Positions 19,547 to 27,455 of a stretch of DNA of 64,000 bases are shown piece after piece. The position numbers were made by a program, and so were the translations under genes. The stretch is from Planomicrobium okeanokoites. Its GTDB lineage: Bacteria; Bacillota; Bacilli; Bacillales_A; Planococcaceae. The stretch covers positions 1-64,000 of the forward strand of contig NZ_QQRS01000004.1 of the NCBI RefSeq assembly GCF_003428875.1, given 5' to 3'. Positions within the stretch are counted from its first letter, which is position 1. Every line of letters begins with the position of its first letter. The notes under the pieces are model-generated. The model was not told the origin of the DNA. It ran no database searches and saw nothing but the letters and a program-made list of their open reading frames with translations.

Positions 19547-20317
19547 TTACTTCCACTGTTTCAGTTTACGGTCATAAACCACTTTCCGTTCAATCTTCTG
19601 CTTGGTGTATTCACTGATGTCCGTCCAGAAATCATCCATAAAAGAGACCTCTTCTATTTGACGGATATGCAATTCCACCGTGTTCTTGGTTTTTTCAGGA
19701 TCAGCCAGGGAAATCAGGATCCCTTCGCGGTAATACCCCTTCATTTCCTTCAGGATATCCACCGGCAATTCAGGAATCATATCTTTCGATTTCCGCCGCC
19801 AGAAATTCTGGCCGTGATCTTCGCGCCGAATCGATTGGATAAAGTAATTGCCGACCAATTCGTTCAGACGCTCCATGTTTCGGAAATAGATTTTGGTGGT
19901 CTGCTCATCTTCACTCGATAAGTATACGAAATCATTCAATAAAGTTGAGTAAAAAGGCGGCCGCATCGGTTCTTTCTTATGGCCTATATATAGGAGTTCG
20001 GCCTGTTCCTGCGGGGTCAGAGAATTGACTTGTTTCTCACTGCGGAAATCAATCCAGCAGAATTCACCTGTTTTAGCGGCCCGGGACTTGCGCAGTTCCG
20101 GAAATTCCTCCTGAGAAGCAAACTCCATTTGAGTGTGCATATTATAGGAAGCATCCTGATACGAGTGCTTCAGCAACAGCAGATTCTTGGGCATCCGGAC
20201 AGCATTCATAAACTGGGCGAAGGTCAGGCCACTGAACAAGGCAAATTGGTCAGCATCGTTTAGATAGATGTAAAGATGCTGAACATAATGTTCTGTATTA
20301 TTCACTTTCTTCACCAT
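19547..20317 (-). CDS. Hypothetical protein of unknown function
   Basis: 256 aa, soluble, no signal or membrane segment. I do not recognise a domain. It is rich in aromatic residues and contains a conserved-looking stretch LLLLKHSYQDASYNMHT near residue 50 and GYYREGILISLADPEKTKN near 195. ATG at 20317 has GGAG 8 nt upstream; a GTG three codons earlier is possible. It is transcribed alone, divergent from rodA, with its own terminator. Confidence 0.75.
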   Translation of the reverse strand: MVKKVNNTEHYVQHLYIYLNDADQFALFSGLTFAQFMNAVRMPKNLLLLKHSYQDASYNMHTQMEFASQEEFPELRKSRAAKTGEFCWIDFRSEKQVNSLTPQEQAELLYIGHKKEPMRPPFYSTLLNDFVYLSSEDEQTTKIYFRNMERLNELVGNYFIQSIRREDHGQNFWRRKSKDMIPELPVDILKEMKGYYREGILISLADPEKTKNTVELHIRQIEEVSFMDDFWTDISEYTKQKIERKVVYDRKLKQWK

Positions 20318-20476
20318 TTCCTTCACTCCATTCTTCCCTCATTATACGGGCAGTCATATTAAATATGAAACATCTAAGCTCGAGCGGCGTCATTACTTTT
20401 GTAATGCGCATAAACTGTAAGAATAAGTTATAATGTAAATCGACTCTCAATAATAAAAAAGTACAGGTGAATCTAA

Positions 20477-21664
20477 ATGCAGACAAATAAAAGCTTTGCC
20501 GACCGGATCGACTGGTCGCTCGCTTTCATATTATTCCTTTTTTTCATTGTCAGCCTGATTGCGATCTCTTCCGCGCAGACTTCAGGCCAATACGCTGTTA
20601 ATTTTGTGCCAAGACAAGGTTTATTCTATATTATTTCCATCGGCATGATCGGTGTCCTCATGTATTTCGATCCGGAACAGTATAAGAAAATGGCTTATTA
20701 CCTCTACGGCTTCGGTATTCTTTTACTGATCCTCTTGATGCTTGCACCGGCAGGTCCGGGCCAGATCGGCGAACCGGTCAACGGCGCGAAAGCCTGGTTC
20801 CATACCCCTTTTGTCAATATACAGCCGGCCGAGTTCATGAAAACCTTCTATATATTGGCTTTGGCCAAAATGATTTCAGCGCATCATGAGAATAACGCTT
20901 TGAAAACAATTAAAACTGATTTATTTTTATTGGGGAAAATAGGTTTTTTCCTTATGGTTCCGCTCGCCTTCATCCTTCAACAGCCCGATATGGGTACAGC
21001 TCTCGTGTTTATCGCGATTACGCTCGCAATTATTGTCGTCGCAGGTATATCATGGAAAATCATCCTGCCGAGTTTCGGCGGAGTCGCTGTTATCGGTGCA
21101 ACTTTATTGTGGATGACCCTCAATATGCAGGAATTTTTAACCAATACATTCGGCATCCAGCGGTATGCCTTTGCCCGCATCTACACCTGGCTTGACCCAT
21201 ACTCTTACGCGGACGGTGAAGGATATAACCTGATAGCAGCTATGAATGCCATCGGATCCGGCGAAGTTTTCGGAAAAGGTTACCAGGGGCGCGAAGTTTA
21301 TGTGCCGGAAAATCATACCGACTTCATCTTTACCGTAATTTCCGAGGATTTCGGATTTATCGGCGCCAGCGCTGTCATCATCCTGTTCTTTATGCTGATT
21401 TATCATCTGACAAAAATCACACTTCAACTGAAGGATACGTTCAGCACTTATGTCTGCGCAGGGATTATCGCCATGGTGACGTTCCACGTATTCCAAAACA
21501 TAGGGATGACAATCCAATTATTGCCAATTACTGGTATCCCGTTGCCATTCATCAGCTACGGGGGAAGTTCACTGATCGGGAATATGCTCGCGATCGGAAT
21601 TGTCTTCAGCATGAAGTTCCACCACAAAACATATATGTTCGGCAACGATAAAGAAGACCAATAA
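20477..21664 (+). CDS. rodA: RodA/FtsW family peptidoglycan glycosyltransferase
   Basis: 395 aa, about ten membrane helices. SEDS landmarks: VNGAKAWFHTPFVNIQPAEFMK, the catalytic-Asp region in ENHTDFIFTVISEDFG and LPFISYGGSSL. SEDS proteins polymerise lipid II; the position next to ddl-murF and the absence of an ftsW context favour RodA (elongation) over FtsW. A TATAAT lies at 20429-20434. Confidence 0.93.
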   Translation: MQTNKSFADRIDWSLAFILFLFFIVSLIAISSAQTSGQYAVNFVPRQGLFYIISIGMIGVLMYFDPEQYKKMAYYLYGFGILLLILLMLAPAGPGQIGEPVNGAKAWFHTPFVNIQPAEFMKTFYILALAKMISAHHENNALKTIKTDLFLLGKIGFFLMVPLAFILQQPDMGTALVFIAITLAIIVVAGISWKIILPSFGGVAVIGATLLWMTLNMQEFLTNTFGIQRYAFARIYTWLDPYSYADGEGYNLIAAMNAIGSGEVFGKGYQGREVYVPENHTDFIFTVISEDFGFIGASAVIILFFMLIYHLTKITLQLKDTFSTYVCAGIIAMVTFHVFQNIGMTIQLLPITGIPLPFISYGGSSLIGNMLAIGIVFSMKFHHKTYMFGNDKEDQ

Positions 21665-21695
21665 AAACTCCGACGCTGCTCGCGTCGGAGTTTTT
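21663..21695 (+). terminator. Terminator of rodA, proximal copy
   Basis: Perfect AAAAACTCCGACGC/GCGTCGGAGTTTTT hairpin directly after the rodA stop. The same 14-nt arms recur at 22168-22198 on the far side of the dispersed repeat. Confidence 0.93.
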
Positions 21696-22167
21696 AAGCT
21701 TGTTGAGAAAGACAAAATTTTTAACTTCGATGTTCCGCAAAACAGCTTCGCTTTCCGGTGGGCTCGCACTGAGCTAACTTGGTCTCGTTCCACTTCGCCC
21801 GAGTGGATCTCAGCACTTCACTTGGTCCACCGGGAGTCTTCGCTGTTTTGCTCCATATCTCAATTCGCTTTCTACAATAGAAAAGTCTTTTACTTTTAGT
21901 ATCTGAAGAAGATGACCCTTCAGTTCAGACAAAACAAAAATGAAGCGCCAGGCGGCGAAGGGCAAAGATGTGCTCCTGCATCGCTGTGCTGCTTCGTCGC
22001 AAAGACTTGTCCTCGCAAGCTTCGGCCAATGTCTTTCCTGCGGGAACCAGAGCGTGTCCTGAGACCCCGGAGCGAGCAAAGCGAGTAAGAAGGCTCAGGC
22101 CGCTCCCCGCGGAACGCGTCCGCCTAAAGCATAATGAGTTGAGAAGTGTCGGTTTCTCGACAGCCTG
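21696..22167 (-). repeat. Dispersed non-coding repeat, copy A
   Basis: 472 bp without a credible gene, in opposite orientation to copies at 46895 and 60772. Its ends are imperfect inverted repeats (TTTTTAAGCTTGTTGAGAAA against TTTTTCAGGCTGTCGAGAAA). The left conserved block contains GCGGACGCGTTCCGC and the module CGAAGCAGC.CAGCGATGCAGGAGC; the right block pairs GCAAAACAGC with GCTGTTTTGC. The inner stem here is CCGGTGG/CCACCGG while the other copies have GGGG/CCCC, a compensated change. Flanked by two copies of the rodA terminator hairpin. Confidence 0.88.
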
Positions 22168-22198
22168 AAAAACTCCGACGCAAAAGCGTCGGAGTTTT
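22168..22198. terminator. Second copy of the rodA terminator hairpin
   Basis: AAAAACTCCGACGC/GCGTCGGAGTTTT with loop AAAA. It also serves the 46-codon minus-strand ORF, whose stop codon lies inside the T-run. The arms match the rodA terminator but the loop differs. Confidence 0.85.
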
Positions 22199-22337
22199 AC
22201 ATTTCAGATTGAGCTCTTGGGGGTTGTGGTAATGCAAGTGCTTTCAGTAATTCGGTGCGTGATTTAGTGATTTTTGCTTGGATTCCAAGTTTCGATAAAT
22301 TTGAAACAATATTGCGAACCTCTACTTCCTTCGCCAT
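22197..22337 (-). CDS. Small hypothetical protein, 46 aa
   Basis: ATG at 22337 with AGAGGTG 6 nt upstream; the product begins MAKEVEVRNIVSNLSKLG and is basic, with a predicted N-terminal helix and a Pro-rich tail (ALPQPPRAQ). It ends inside the terminator at 22168-22198, so a one-gene transcript fits. No homologue recognised. The same ribosome site also precedes an overlapping 26-codon frame (ATG four bases upstream) that looks less protein-like. Confidence 0.55.
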   Translation of the reverse strand: MAKEVEVRNIVSNLSKLGIQAKITKSRTELLKALALPQPPRAQSEM

Positions 22338-22415
22338 CCATATCACCTCTCCGTAGTCATTCATTTATAATAACGTATGTAACTCCTGAAAAGATTCATC
22401 TAAACAGGTAAATAG

Positions 22416-22443
22416 TTGACTTTTCTGTGTCTATGTATATAAT
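22416..22443 (+). promoter_or_regulatory. Sigma-A promoter upstream of the MFS gene
   Basis: TTGACT-16 nt-TATAAT on the plus strand, ~190 nt before the MFS start. Downstream lies an 8-bp inverted repeat TTACAAAA/TTTTGTAA (22479-22500) and a palindrome CTTGATCAAG (22514-22523), both candidate operators in the leader. No gene is seen in 22338-22630. Confidence 0.65.
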
Positions 22444-22630
22444 ACCATCTTTTCAAGCTTTTAAACTTTTCATTTTCATTACAAAATTGCACTTTTGTAA
22501 ATCTTCCAGTTCTCTTGATCAAGGGGTCAGGATCATAATTTGAGATATCGGTGCCATTCCTTCATTTACCTTCTCAGCGAACAGGAGTAAACTGAAAGCA
22601 CAGCCTTTTTAGAAAGCGGGAAATTATTTT

Positions 22631-23806
22631 ATGAAGAAAACTATTTTGTTGCTGATGTCCGTCCAGTTTTTCGTGTATCTCGGATTCGGTATTATCATCC
22701 CGATCCTGCCTGAAGTGATCGTCCAGCAGGGCTACAGTGAGATCCATGTCGGCGGCCTCATTACCATCTACGCGCTCTCCTCTTTTTTTACAGCTCCATT
22801 ATGGGGGAAACTGTCAGACCGTACCGGCAGAAAGAAATTGATTTTGACAGGTCTCGCCGGGTTCAGCTTGAGCTTTTTCCTGTTTTCGCTGTTTCTGGAT
22901 AATCTCACGCTTTTATATCTATCACGTATTGTCGGGGGACTTTTTTCCGGTGCCTTGTATACAGCGGTAACAGGTTATGTTGCCGATATAACAACCGATG
23001 AAGAACGCAATAAATACATGGGCTTCCTCGGGATGTCAATCGGCCTGGGATTCATTTTCGGCCCGGCTATCGGCGGTTTGCTTGGAGCAGTTTCACTTTC
23101 TCTGCCGTTCACCGTCTCGGCTGTGCTGATTTTGCTTCTCATGGCCTACGCAAGCTTTGTATTGAAAGAGCCTGTCCGGCAAGGTGAAGCCACAAAACGC
23201 GCTTTGCTTCCGAAAGGCGCCAGCACTCTTTGGCAGTTCCGGGTCCGTTACCTGTTCCTGATGTCGTTCATGGTGACTTTCCTGCTTGCCGGCCTGGAAT
23301 CGACGTTCCAGCTGTTCCAGATCGATCAGATTGAAATCACGCCGCTTCAGCTCGGCTATCTGTTCATGGCGAGCGGGTTTGTCGATGCGGCAATCCAAGG
23401 CGGTGTTGTCCGCAAGATTAAAGACGGCGCTGAAACGAAATGGATCATCGGAGCCCAAATCGTTACGGCTGCCGGTTTGCTGCTGCTGCCCTTTACCACA
23501 AGCCTGCTGTTTGCAGGAGTTGCTTTAAGCATTTTCACAGCCGGCAATGCACTTGCCCGGACAGCATTGGTTTCATTGACTTCAAAAGAATCCGGCGGCA
23601 AATATGGAACAGCTGCCGGCATGACCTACTCTATGGATAATATGGGGCGCATCATCGGTCCTTTGTTCTTCACTTGGCTGTTGACGATGCAAGCCGGCGC
23701 CATCTATTATTTATCCGGTGCATTGGCGATTGCCAGCATCCTGCTGATCGTCCTTTACCGTGGTTCTTCGAAAAGCGCATCAGAAAAAGCAAGCACCCCA
23801 GCGTAA
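22631..23806 (+). CDS. MFS multidrug efflux transporter (Bmr/NorA-like)
   Basis: 391 aa, 12 predicted helices. Drug:H+ antiporter family-1 motifs: GKLSDRTGRKKLIL loop (motif A, ~residues 60-73) and the motif C-like GLGFIFGPAIGGLLG in helix 5. NorA, Bmr and Blt share this layout and export hydrophobic cations and quinolones; specificity here is inferred only at family level. A weak ribosome site (AAAGCGGG) precedes the ATG. Confidence 0.88.
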   Translation: MKKTILLLMSVQFFVYLGFGIIIPILPEVIVQQGYSEIHVGGLITIYALSSFFTAPLWGKLSDRTGRKKLILTGLAGFSLSFFLFSLFLDNLTLLYLSRIVGGLFSGALYTAVTGYVADITTDEERNKYMGFLGMSIGLGFIFGPAIGGLLGAVSLSLPFTVSAVLILLLMAYASFVLKEPVRQGEATKRALLPKGASTLWQFRVRYLFLMSFMVTFLLAGLESTFQLFQIDQIEITPLQLGYLFMASGFVDAAIQGGVVRKIKDGAETKWIIGAQIVTAAGLLLLPFTTSLLFAGVALSIFTAGNALARTALVSLTSKESGGKYGTAAGMTYSMDNMGRIIGPLFFTWLLTMQAGAIYYLSGALAIASILLIVLYRGSSKSASEKASTPA

Positions 23807-23825
23807 TGGAGGTGCTTGCTTTTTT
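23789..23825. terminator. Bidirectional terminator between MFS and SDR genes
   Basis: GCAAGCACC/GGTGCTTGC stem, T6 on one side and A5 on the other; overlaps the MFS stop codon. Confidence 0.88.
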
Positions 23826-23829
23826 ATGG

Positions 23830-24687
23830 TTAATAAGGTGTGCCGCCGTTAATGTGCAGAACCTGCCCTGTTACATAGGAAGAATCATCGGACGCCAGGT
23901 AAACATAGCCCGGTGCAAGTTCATCGGGCTGGCCAGGACGCCCAAGCGGTGTCTGGCTTCCGAATCCTTCGACTTCATCAGCCGGGAACGACGCCGGAAT
24001 GAGCGGCGTCCAGATAGGACCCGGCGCCACGCCGTTGACACGGATGCCTTCTTCCGCGAGTGACCCTGATAAAGCTCGGGTGAATGCGAGTATCGCACCT
24101 TTTGTTGACGAATAGTCGATCAATGTCGGTTCACCCCGGAAAGCGGTGATTGACGTAGTATTGATGATCGAGGCTCCGCGTTCCATATGTTCAAGCGCCG
24201 CTTTCGTCAAATAGAACATACTGAATACATTTGTGCGGAAAGTGCGTTCCATCTGCTCAGCGGTGATATCTTTCAATGACTTTTGGACATGCTGTTCCGC
24301 CGCATTGTTCACTAGGACGTCCAATCCACCGAATTCATCCACCACTTTTTGCACGCTTTCTTTACAGAAGGACTCATCACCGACATCCCCGGCGATTAAA
24401 ATACATTTCCCGCCTTCTTGTTCAATCAGGCGTTTTGTTTCTTCCGCGTCTTCATGTTCATCCAGATACAGAACAGCGACATCCGCCCCTTCTTTGGCAA
24501 AGGCAATGGAAACCGCACGGCCGATTCCGCTGTCACCGCCCGTAATCATAGTTTTTTTGCCGGGCAGGCGCTGCGCCTGCCCCGCCAGATTCTTGGCAAA
24601 ATCAGGTGCGGGATCCATCTCACTTTCAAATCCGGGTTGCCGGTCCTGCTCTTGGCCCGGCACTTTTTTCGGCTTATCCTTATCCAT
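23830..24687 (-). CDS. General-stress short-chain dehydrogenase/reductase (YdaD/YhxC type)
   Basis: 285 aa SDR with ~40-residue N-terminal extension (QDRQPGFESEMDP) typical of the YdaD/YhxC/YhdF group. NAD(P)-binding TGGDSGIGRAVS (~residue 49), NNAAEQ, catalytic Ser/Tyr/Lys in NTTSITAF and YSSTKGA, and PGPIWTPL. Several members of this group belong to the SigB regulon of B. subtilis, and a SigB-type promoter lies just upstream. Substrate unknown. Confidence 0.92.
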   Translation of the reverse strand: MDKDKPKKVPGQEQDRQPGFESEMDPAPDFAKNLAGQAQRLPGKKTMITGGDSGIGRAVSIAFAKEGADVAVLYLDEHEDAEETKRLIEQEGGKCILIAGDVGDESFCKESVQKVVDEFGGLDVLVNNAAEQHVQKSLKDITAEQMERTFRTNVFSMFYLTKAALEHMERGASIINTTSITAFRGEPTLIDYSSTKGAILAFTRALSGSLAEEGIRVNGVAPGPIWTPLIPASFPADEVEGFGSQTPLGRPGQPDELAPGYVYLASDDSSYVTGQVLHINGGTPY

Positions 24688-24726
24688 CGCGAATCATCCT
24701 TTCCAGATTTATATGTCTTTGTGGAT

Positions 24727-24751
24727 TTTCCCCTTTTGGATAATCGTAAAC
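24727..24751 (-). promoter_or_regulatory. SigB promoter of the stress SDR
   Basis: Minus strand GTTTAC-13 nt-GGGAAA, 40 nt before the start codon. Agrees with the SigB consensus at GTTT and at all six -10 positions. Confidence 0.75.
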
Positions 24752-24783
24752 ATGGCCAGCCGTCTTAGCGGAGCACTTCTTTT

Positions 24784-26082
24784 TTATTTCTGCAGGTCAG
24801 GAGCTGCCGGAATAAAATCCTGATCGAGCTCCGGATGAGCCTGTTTCAAAATTGAAGGACGCATCATGAAGCTCGTCAATACGATCAGGCAAAGGCTGCT
24901 GCCGATAACGACGTACTCGGCCGGCACGAGATCATACAACAATCCGAAAATCAGATATCCGAGCGGCATCATCGCCATGGCCATCGATTCCAGGATGCCG
25001 AAAACACGACCGCGGTATTCTTCTTCGACATCCTTTTGCATCATGACGCCGATCGGTGTGTTGACAAATACATTCGTGACACCGAAAACCAGCATCAGCA
25101 CCAGAAAGAAAACGACGGATCCGTTGTAGGACAGGTCAACCATCAGCGGCAAGGCAAGTCCGGCAAGGAGAACCGACATGACCAGTATCCCCCTTTTTGA
25201 AAAGCGCAACGGAAATTTCACTTCTTTGCCTACCGAGAAATAGATGGAAGCTAATAGCATCCCTACTGCAATCATCGCTTCGATGAAGCCGAAATGCGTC
25301 GCCTCGATTTTCAGTTCCTGGACCGCGATAAACGGCAGCCCGATCATCAGTGCGGAAAAGAAGAAATTGATTCCGACAGCAACCGTCACGATCACCATGA
25401 CCACCCGGTTCGATTTCAAATAGACAAAACCTTCTTTCATGCCAGCAGCCATCGATTTTTTAACAGCTCCAGCGGTTTCTGCAATCCGGTTCGTAAACAA
25501 TTTGAAGTTCATCGTAGACTCAAGAACTACAGCCACTAAATAAGCGGCCACCTGGATGATCAGAAACACGTTCATCGAAACGAACCCGAACAGGATCCCT
25601 CCGACAACCGGTCCGCCGATCGTAGCGATCGCGATGGCCGATTGATTGAAACCCATCGCCTTTTGAATACGGTCAGCATCTATCAGGTTCGCGATGGCTG
25701 AAGAGAATGTCACACTCGCAAACATGGAACTGACAGAAATCAGAGCAGTCGTCGTGTAGATCGCCGGCAGCGACAAACCTGCATAGATGCTGTAGACCAG
25801 CAAACCGGCAACTGCCAAAGCACTGGCCAGCTGCGCTAAAATGACGATCATTTTCTTCGAGTAATTATCCGCGATATACCCGGCAAATGGCGCAAGCAGC
25901 GTTCTCGGCAAAATGCTGCAGATCAAATTGAGCGCAAAATTGGCGGCTGATCCCGTGAGCGCAAGTACATATAAACTGATGCCGAAAGCGTAAACGGAAC
26001 TGCCGAACGTCGAGATAAGCTTACTGATGGTAAACGTGTACAAATGATAAGTAGCTTTGCTGATTTTTGCTGCTTCGCTCAT
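24784..26082 (-). CDS. MFS transporter, DHA3-type efflux
   Basis: 432 aa with 12 membrane helices and the AGYIADNYSKKMIVI loop between helices 2 and 3 (~residue 72). The architecture resembles macrolide/enterobactin-type MFS exporters. ATG at 26082 has GGAGAG 9 nt upstream; a GTG three codons earlier abuts that site. Divergent from the XRE-TPR regulator gene, with which it shares two identical-type operators, so it is probably that regulator's target. Confidence 0.87.
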   Translation of the reverse strand: MSEAAKISKATYHLYTFTISKLISTFGSSVYAFGISLYVLALTGSAANFALNLICSILPRTLLAPFAGYIADNYSKKMIVILAQLASALAVAGLLVYSIYAGLSLPAIYTTTALISVSSMFASVTFSSAIANLIDADRIQKAMGFNQSAIAIATIGGPVVGGILFGFVSMNVFLIIQVAAYLVAVVLESTMNFKLFTNRIAETAGAVKKSMAAGMKEGFVYLKSNRVVMVIVTVAVGINFFFSALMIGLPFIAVQELKIEATHFGFIEAMIAVGMLLASIYFSVGKEVKFPLRFSKRGILVMSVLLAGLALPLMVDLSYNGSVVFFLVLMLVFGVTNVFVNTPIGVMMQKDVEEEYRGRVFGILESMAMAMMPLGYLIFGLLYDLVPAEYVVIGSSLCLIVLTSFMMRPSILKQAHPELDQDFIPAAPDLQK

Positions 26083-26106
26083 TTTTTTCACTCTCCATTT
26101 TCAAAA

Positions 26107-26123
26107 GTTTAATTTAATTAAAC
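26107..26123. promoter_or_regulatory. Palindromic operator O1
   Basis: GTTTAATTTAATTAAAC, 7-bp perfect arms around 3 bp, placed between the MFS -10 element and its start codon. A second copy lies 54 bp away. Confidence 0.7.
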
Positions 26124-26125
26124 AA

Positions 26126-26154
26126 AATATATCATGGTCCTTCTGGTAATGCAA
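26126..26154 (-). promoter_or_regulatory. Sigma-A promoter of the DHA3-type MFS gene
   Basis: Minus strand TTGCAT-17 nt-TATATT, lying exactly between operators O1 and O2. Confidence 0.75.
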
Positions 26155-26160
26155 GAGAAA

Positions 26161-26177
26161 GTTTAATATAATTAAAC
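26161..26177. promoter_or_regulatory. Palindromic operator O2
   Basis: GTTTAATATAATTAAAC, same arms as O1. It adjoins a TATACT (26178-26183) that may be the -10 of the regulator gene, so one protein could control both directions. Confidence 0.7.
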
Positions 26178-26200
26178 TATACTGAAAAGCAGGTGATGAA

Positions 26201-27421
26201 ATGGCTTCATTAGGTGAGCGCATACGGAAATTAAGAAAAGAAAGAGGCCTGACATTGCAGGCATTGGCAGGTGAAGAACTGTCCAAAGGCATGCTCAGCC
26301 TGATAGAGAACAATAAAGCCAATCCTTCTATGGAAAGCTTGGCTTATATTGCCAAACAATTAAATATCCATCTAAATGAACTTCTCGAAGAAGTTTCCCC
26401 CTCAGAGCTGCGGGAGGTTTTAAAGGAAGTTGAAAATATCTACCTAAAAATAATGGATGATATGACAAGCGGCTTCAAGAAAATTGTTGAACTTGTCACT
26501 CCATTCATCGATCAATTGCCTTACCGCTATGAATCTGCCCGCCTCCTCGAAATCTACAGCCGCTGTCTTTATTATATGAAAGAAGACGGCTGGCAAAAAC
26601 ATCTTGAACAGGCAGAAGAAATGTACGAAGGCCTCCATCTTATGAACAATAGTGCAGATATCCAGTTATTCCGGGCTATGCTCAAATTTAACGACCATCA
26701 GTACGAAGAGTCTTTGAAAATGCTGAAGCATTCACGGAAAGTGTTTGATGAACGGGGAATCATTCTCGACTCACTAAAAAAATTGGACTTCGACTTTTCG
26801 GAAGCGATTCTTCACATGGCAATTGCTGAAGATGAAGATGCTCTGAATATTATTGAAGACGCAATCAATTATTCGAAAGAACACCAGATTTTTTATAAAA
26901 TCGATGCTCTATACAGAGTTACAGCTTTCCACTCCATCTTAAATAATGATGAAGAAAGAAAGAATTATTACATCGATAAATTAAGAGTGTTCGCCGACTT
27001 TACAGAAGATCCCAAAATCGATATCGTTCTGGATCTGCTGGAAGCTCATTACCTCAATAGCTTTAAGCATGACTTTGAAGGAGCCTTGAAGTTAATAGAC
27101 AAGAACATGAAAAAATATAATGATGAAGAGACTTCCCAATTCTACATCGAAAAAGGGAAGGCATTATATGGTATGGGGAAACTTGATGAAGCATTGCCAT
27201 GGCTTGAGAAACACCGCCTTTGGGAGTTCATGCATCACCCTTACGACTTGTTGATGAATTATGAAAAAGATGCATATCTTGCATTAATCTATGAAGAGCA
27301 GGGCAGACATGAATTAGCCATGAAACACGCAGAAATAGCGAAGAACAATGCTGATCCCATGCCCGACCTGCCCTATAAAAAATTCATCATGAACGTCTAT
27401 GATGAAATAACTTCAAAATAA
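26201..27421 (+). CDS. XRE-family regulator with TPR domain (RRNPP-like)
   Basis: 406 aa. N-terminal HTH_XRE (LGERIRKLRKERGLTLQALAG..LSKGMLSLIENNKANPSM, residues ~4-45), followed by ~340 residues of helical pairs resembling tetratricopeptide repeats (LYYMKEDGWQKHLEQAEEMYEGL; IEKGKALYGMGKLDEALPWLE). This layout is that of PlcR/NprR/Rgg-like regulators that sense small peptides or metabolites. No precursor peptide gene is next to it; a terminator follows directly. RBS is AGGTGATGAA. It likely represses the divergent MFS gene through O1/O2. Confidence 0.85.
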   Translation: MASLGERIRKLRKERGLTLQALAGEELSKGMLSLIENNKANPSMESLAYIAKQLNIHLNELLEEVSPSELREVLKEVENIYLKIMDDMTSGFKKIVELVTPFIDQLPYRYESARLLEIYSRCLYYMKEDGWQKHLEQAEEMYEGLHLMNNSADIQLFRAMLKFNDHQYEESLKMLKHSRKVFDERGIILDSLKKLDFDFSEAILHMAIAEDEDALNIIEDAINYSKEHQIFYKIDALYRVTAFHSILNNDEERKNYYIDKLRVFADFTEDPKIDIVLDLLEAHYLNSFKHDFEGALKLIDKNMKKYNDEETSQFYIEKGKALYGMGKLDEALPWLEKHRLWEFMHHPYDLLMNYEKDAYLALIYEEQGRHELAMKHAEIAKNNADPMPDLPYKKFIMNVYDEITSK

Positions 27422-27447
27422 AACCCGCCGATAACGGCGGGTTTTTT
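27421..27447. terminator. Bidirectional terminator
   Basis: AAACCCGCCG/CGGCGGGTTT with ATAA loop and T6; overlaps the regulator's stop codon and faces the convergent aminotransferase gene. Confidence 0.92.
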
Positions 27448-27455
27448 CATTCCTT

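Noticed and set aside
21968..22168. Reading frames starting MCSCIA-x-LLRRK in all three repeat copies (also 46858-47040 and 60503-60970 on the minus strand)
   Set aside because: The shared peptide is simply the conserved core of the non-coding repeat read in one frame. The frames end at different, unrelated places, copy B is cut by a deletion, and no ribosome site is conserved.
27422..27455. Signalling-peptide gene downstream of the XRE-TPR regulator, as in PlcR/NprR systems
   Set aside because: The regulator's stop codon is already inside a strong terminator, followed by a convergent gene; no small exported peptide frame is present on either side.
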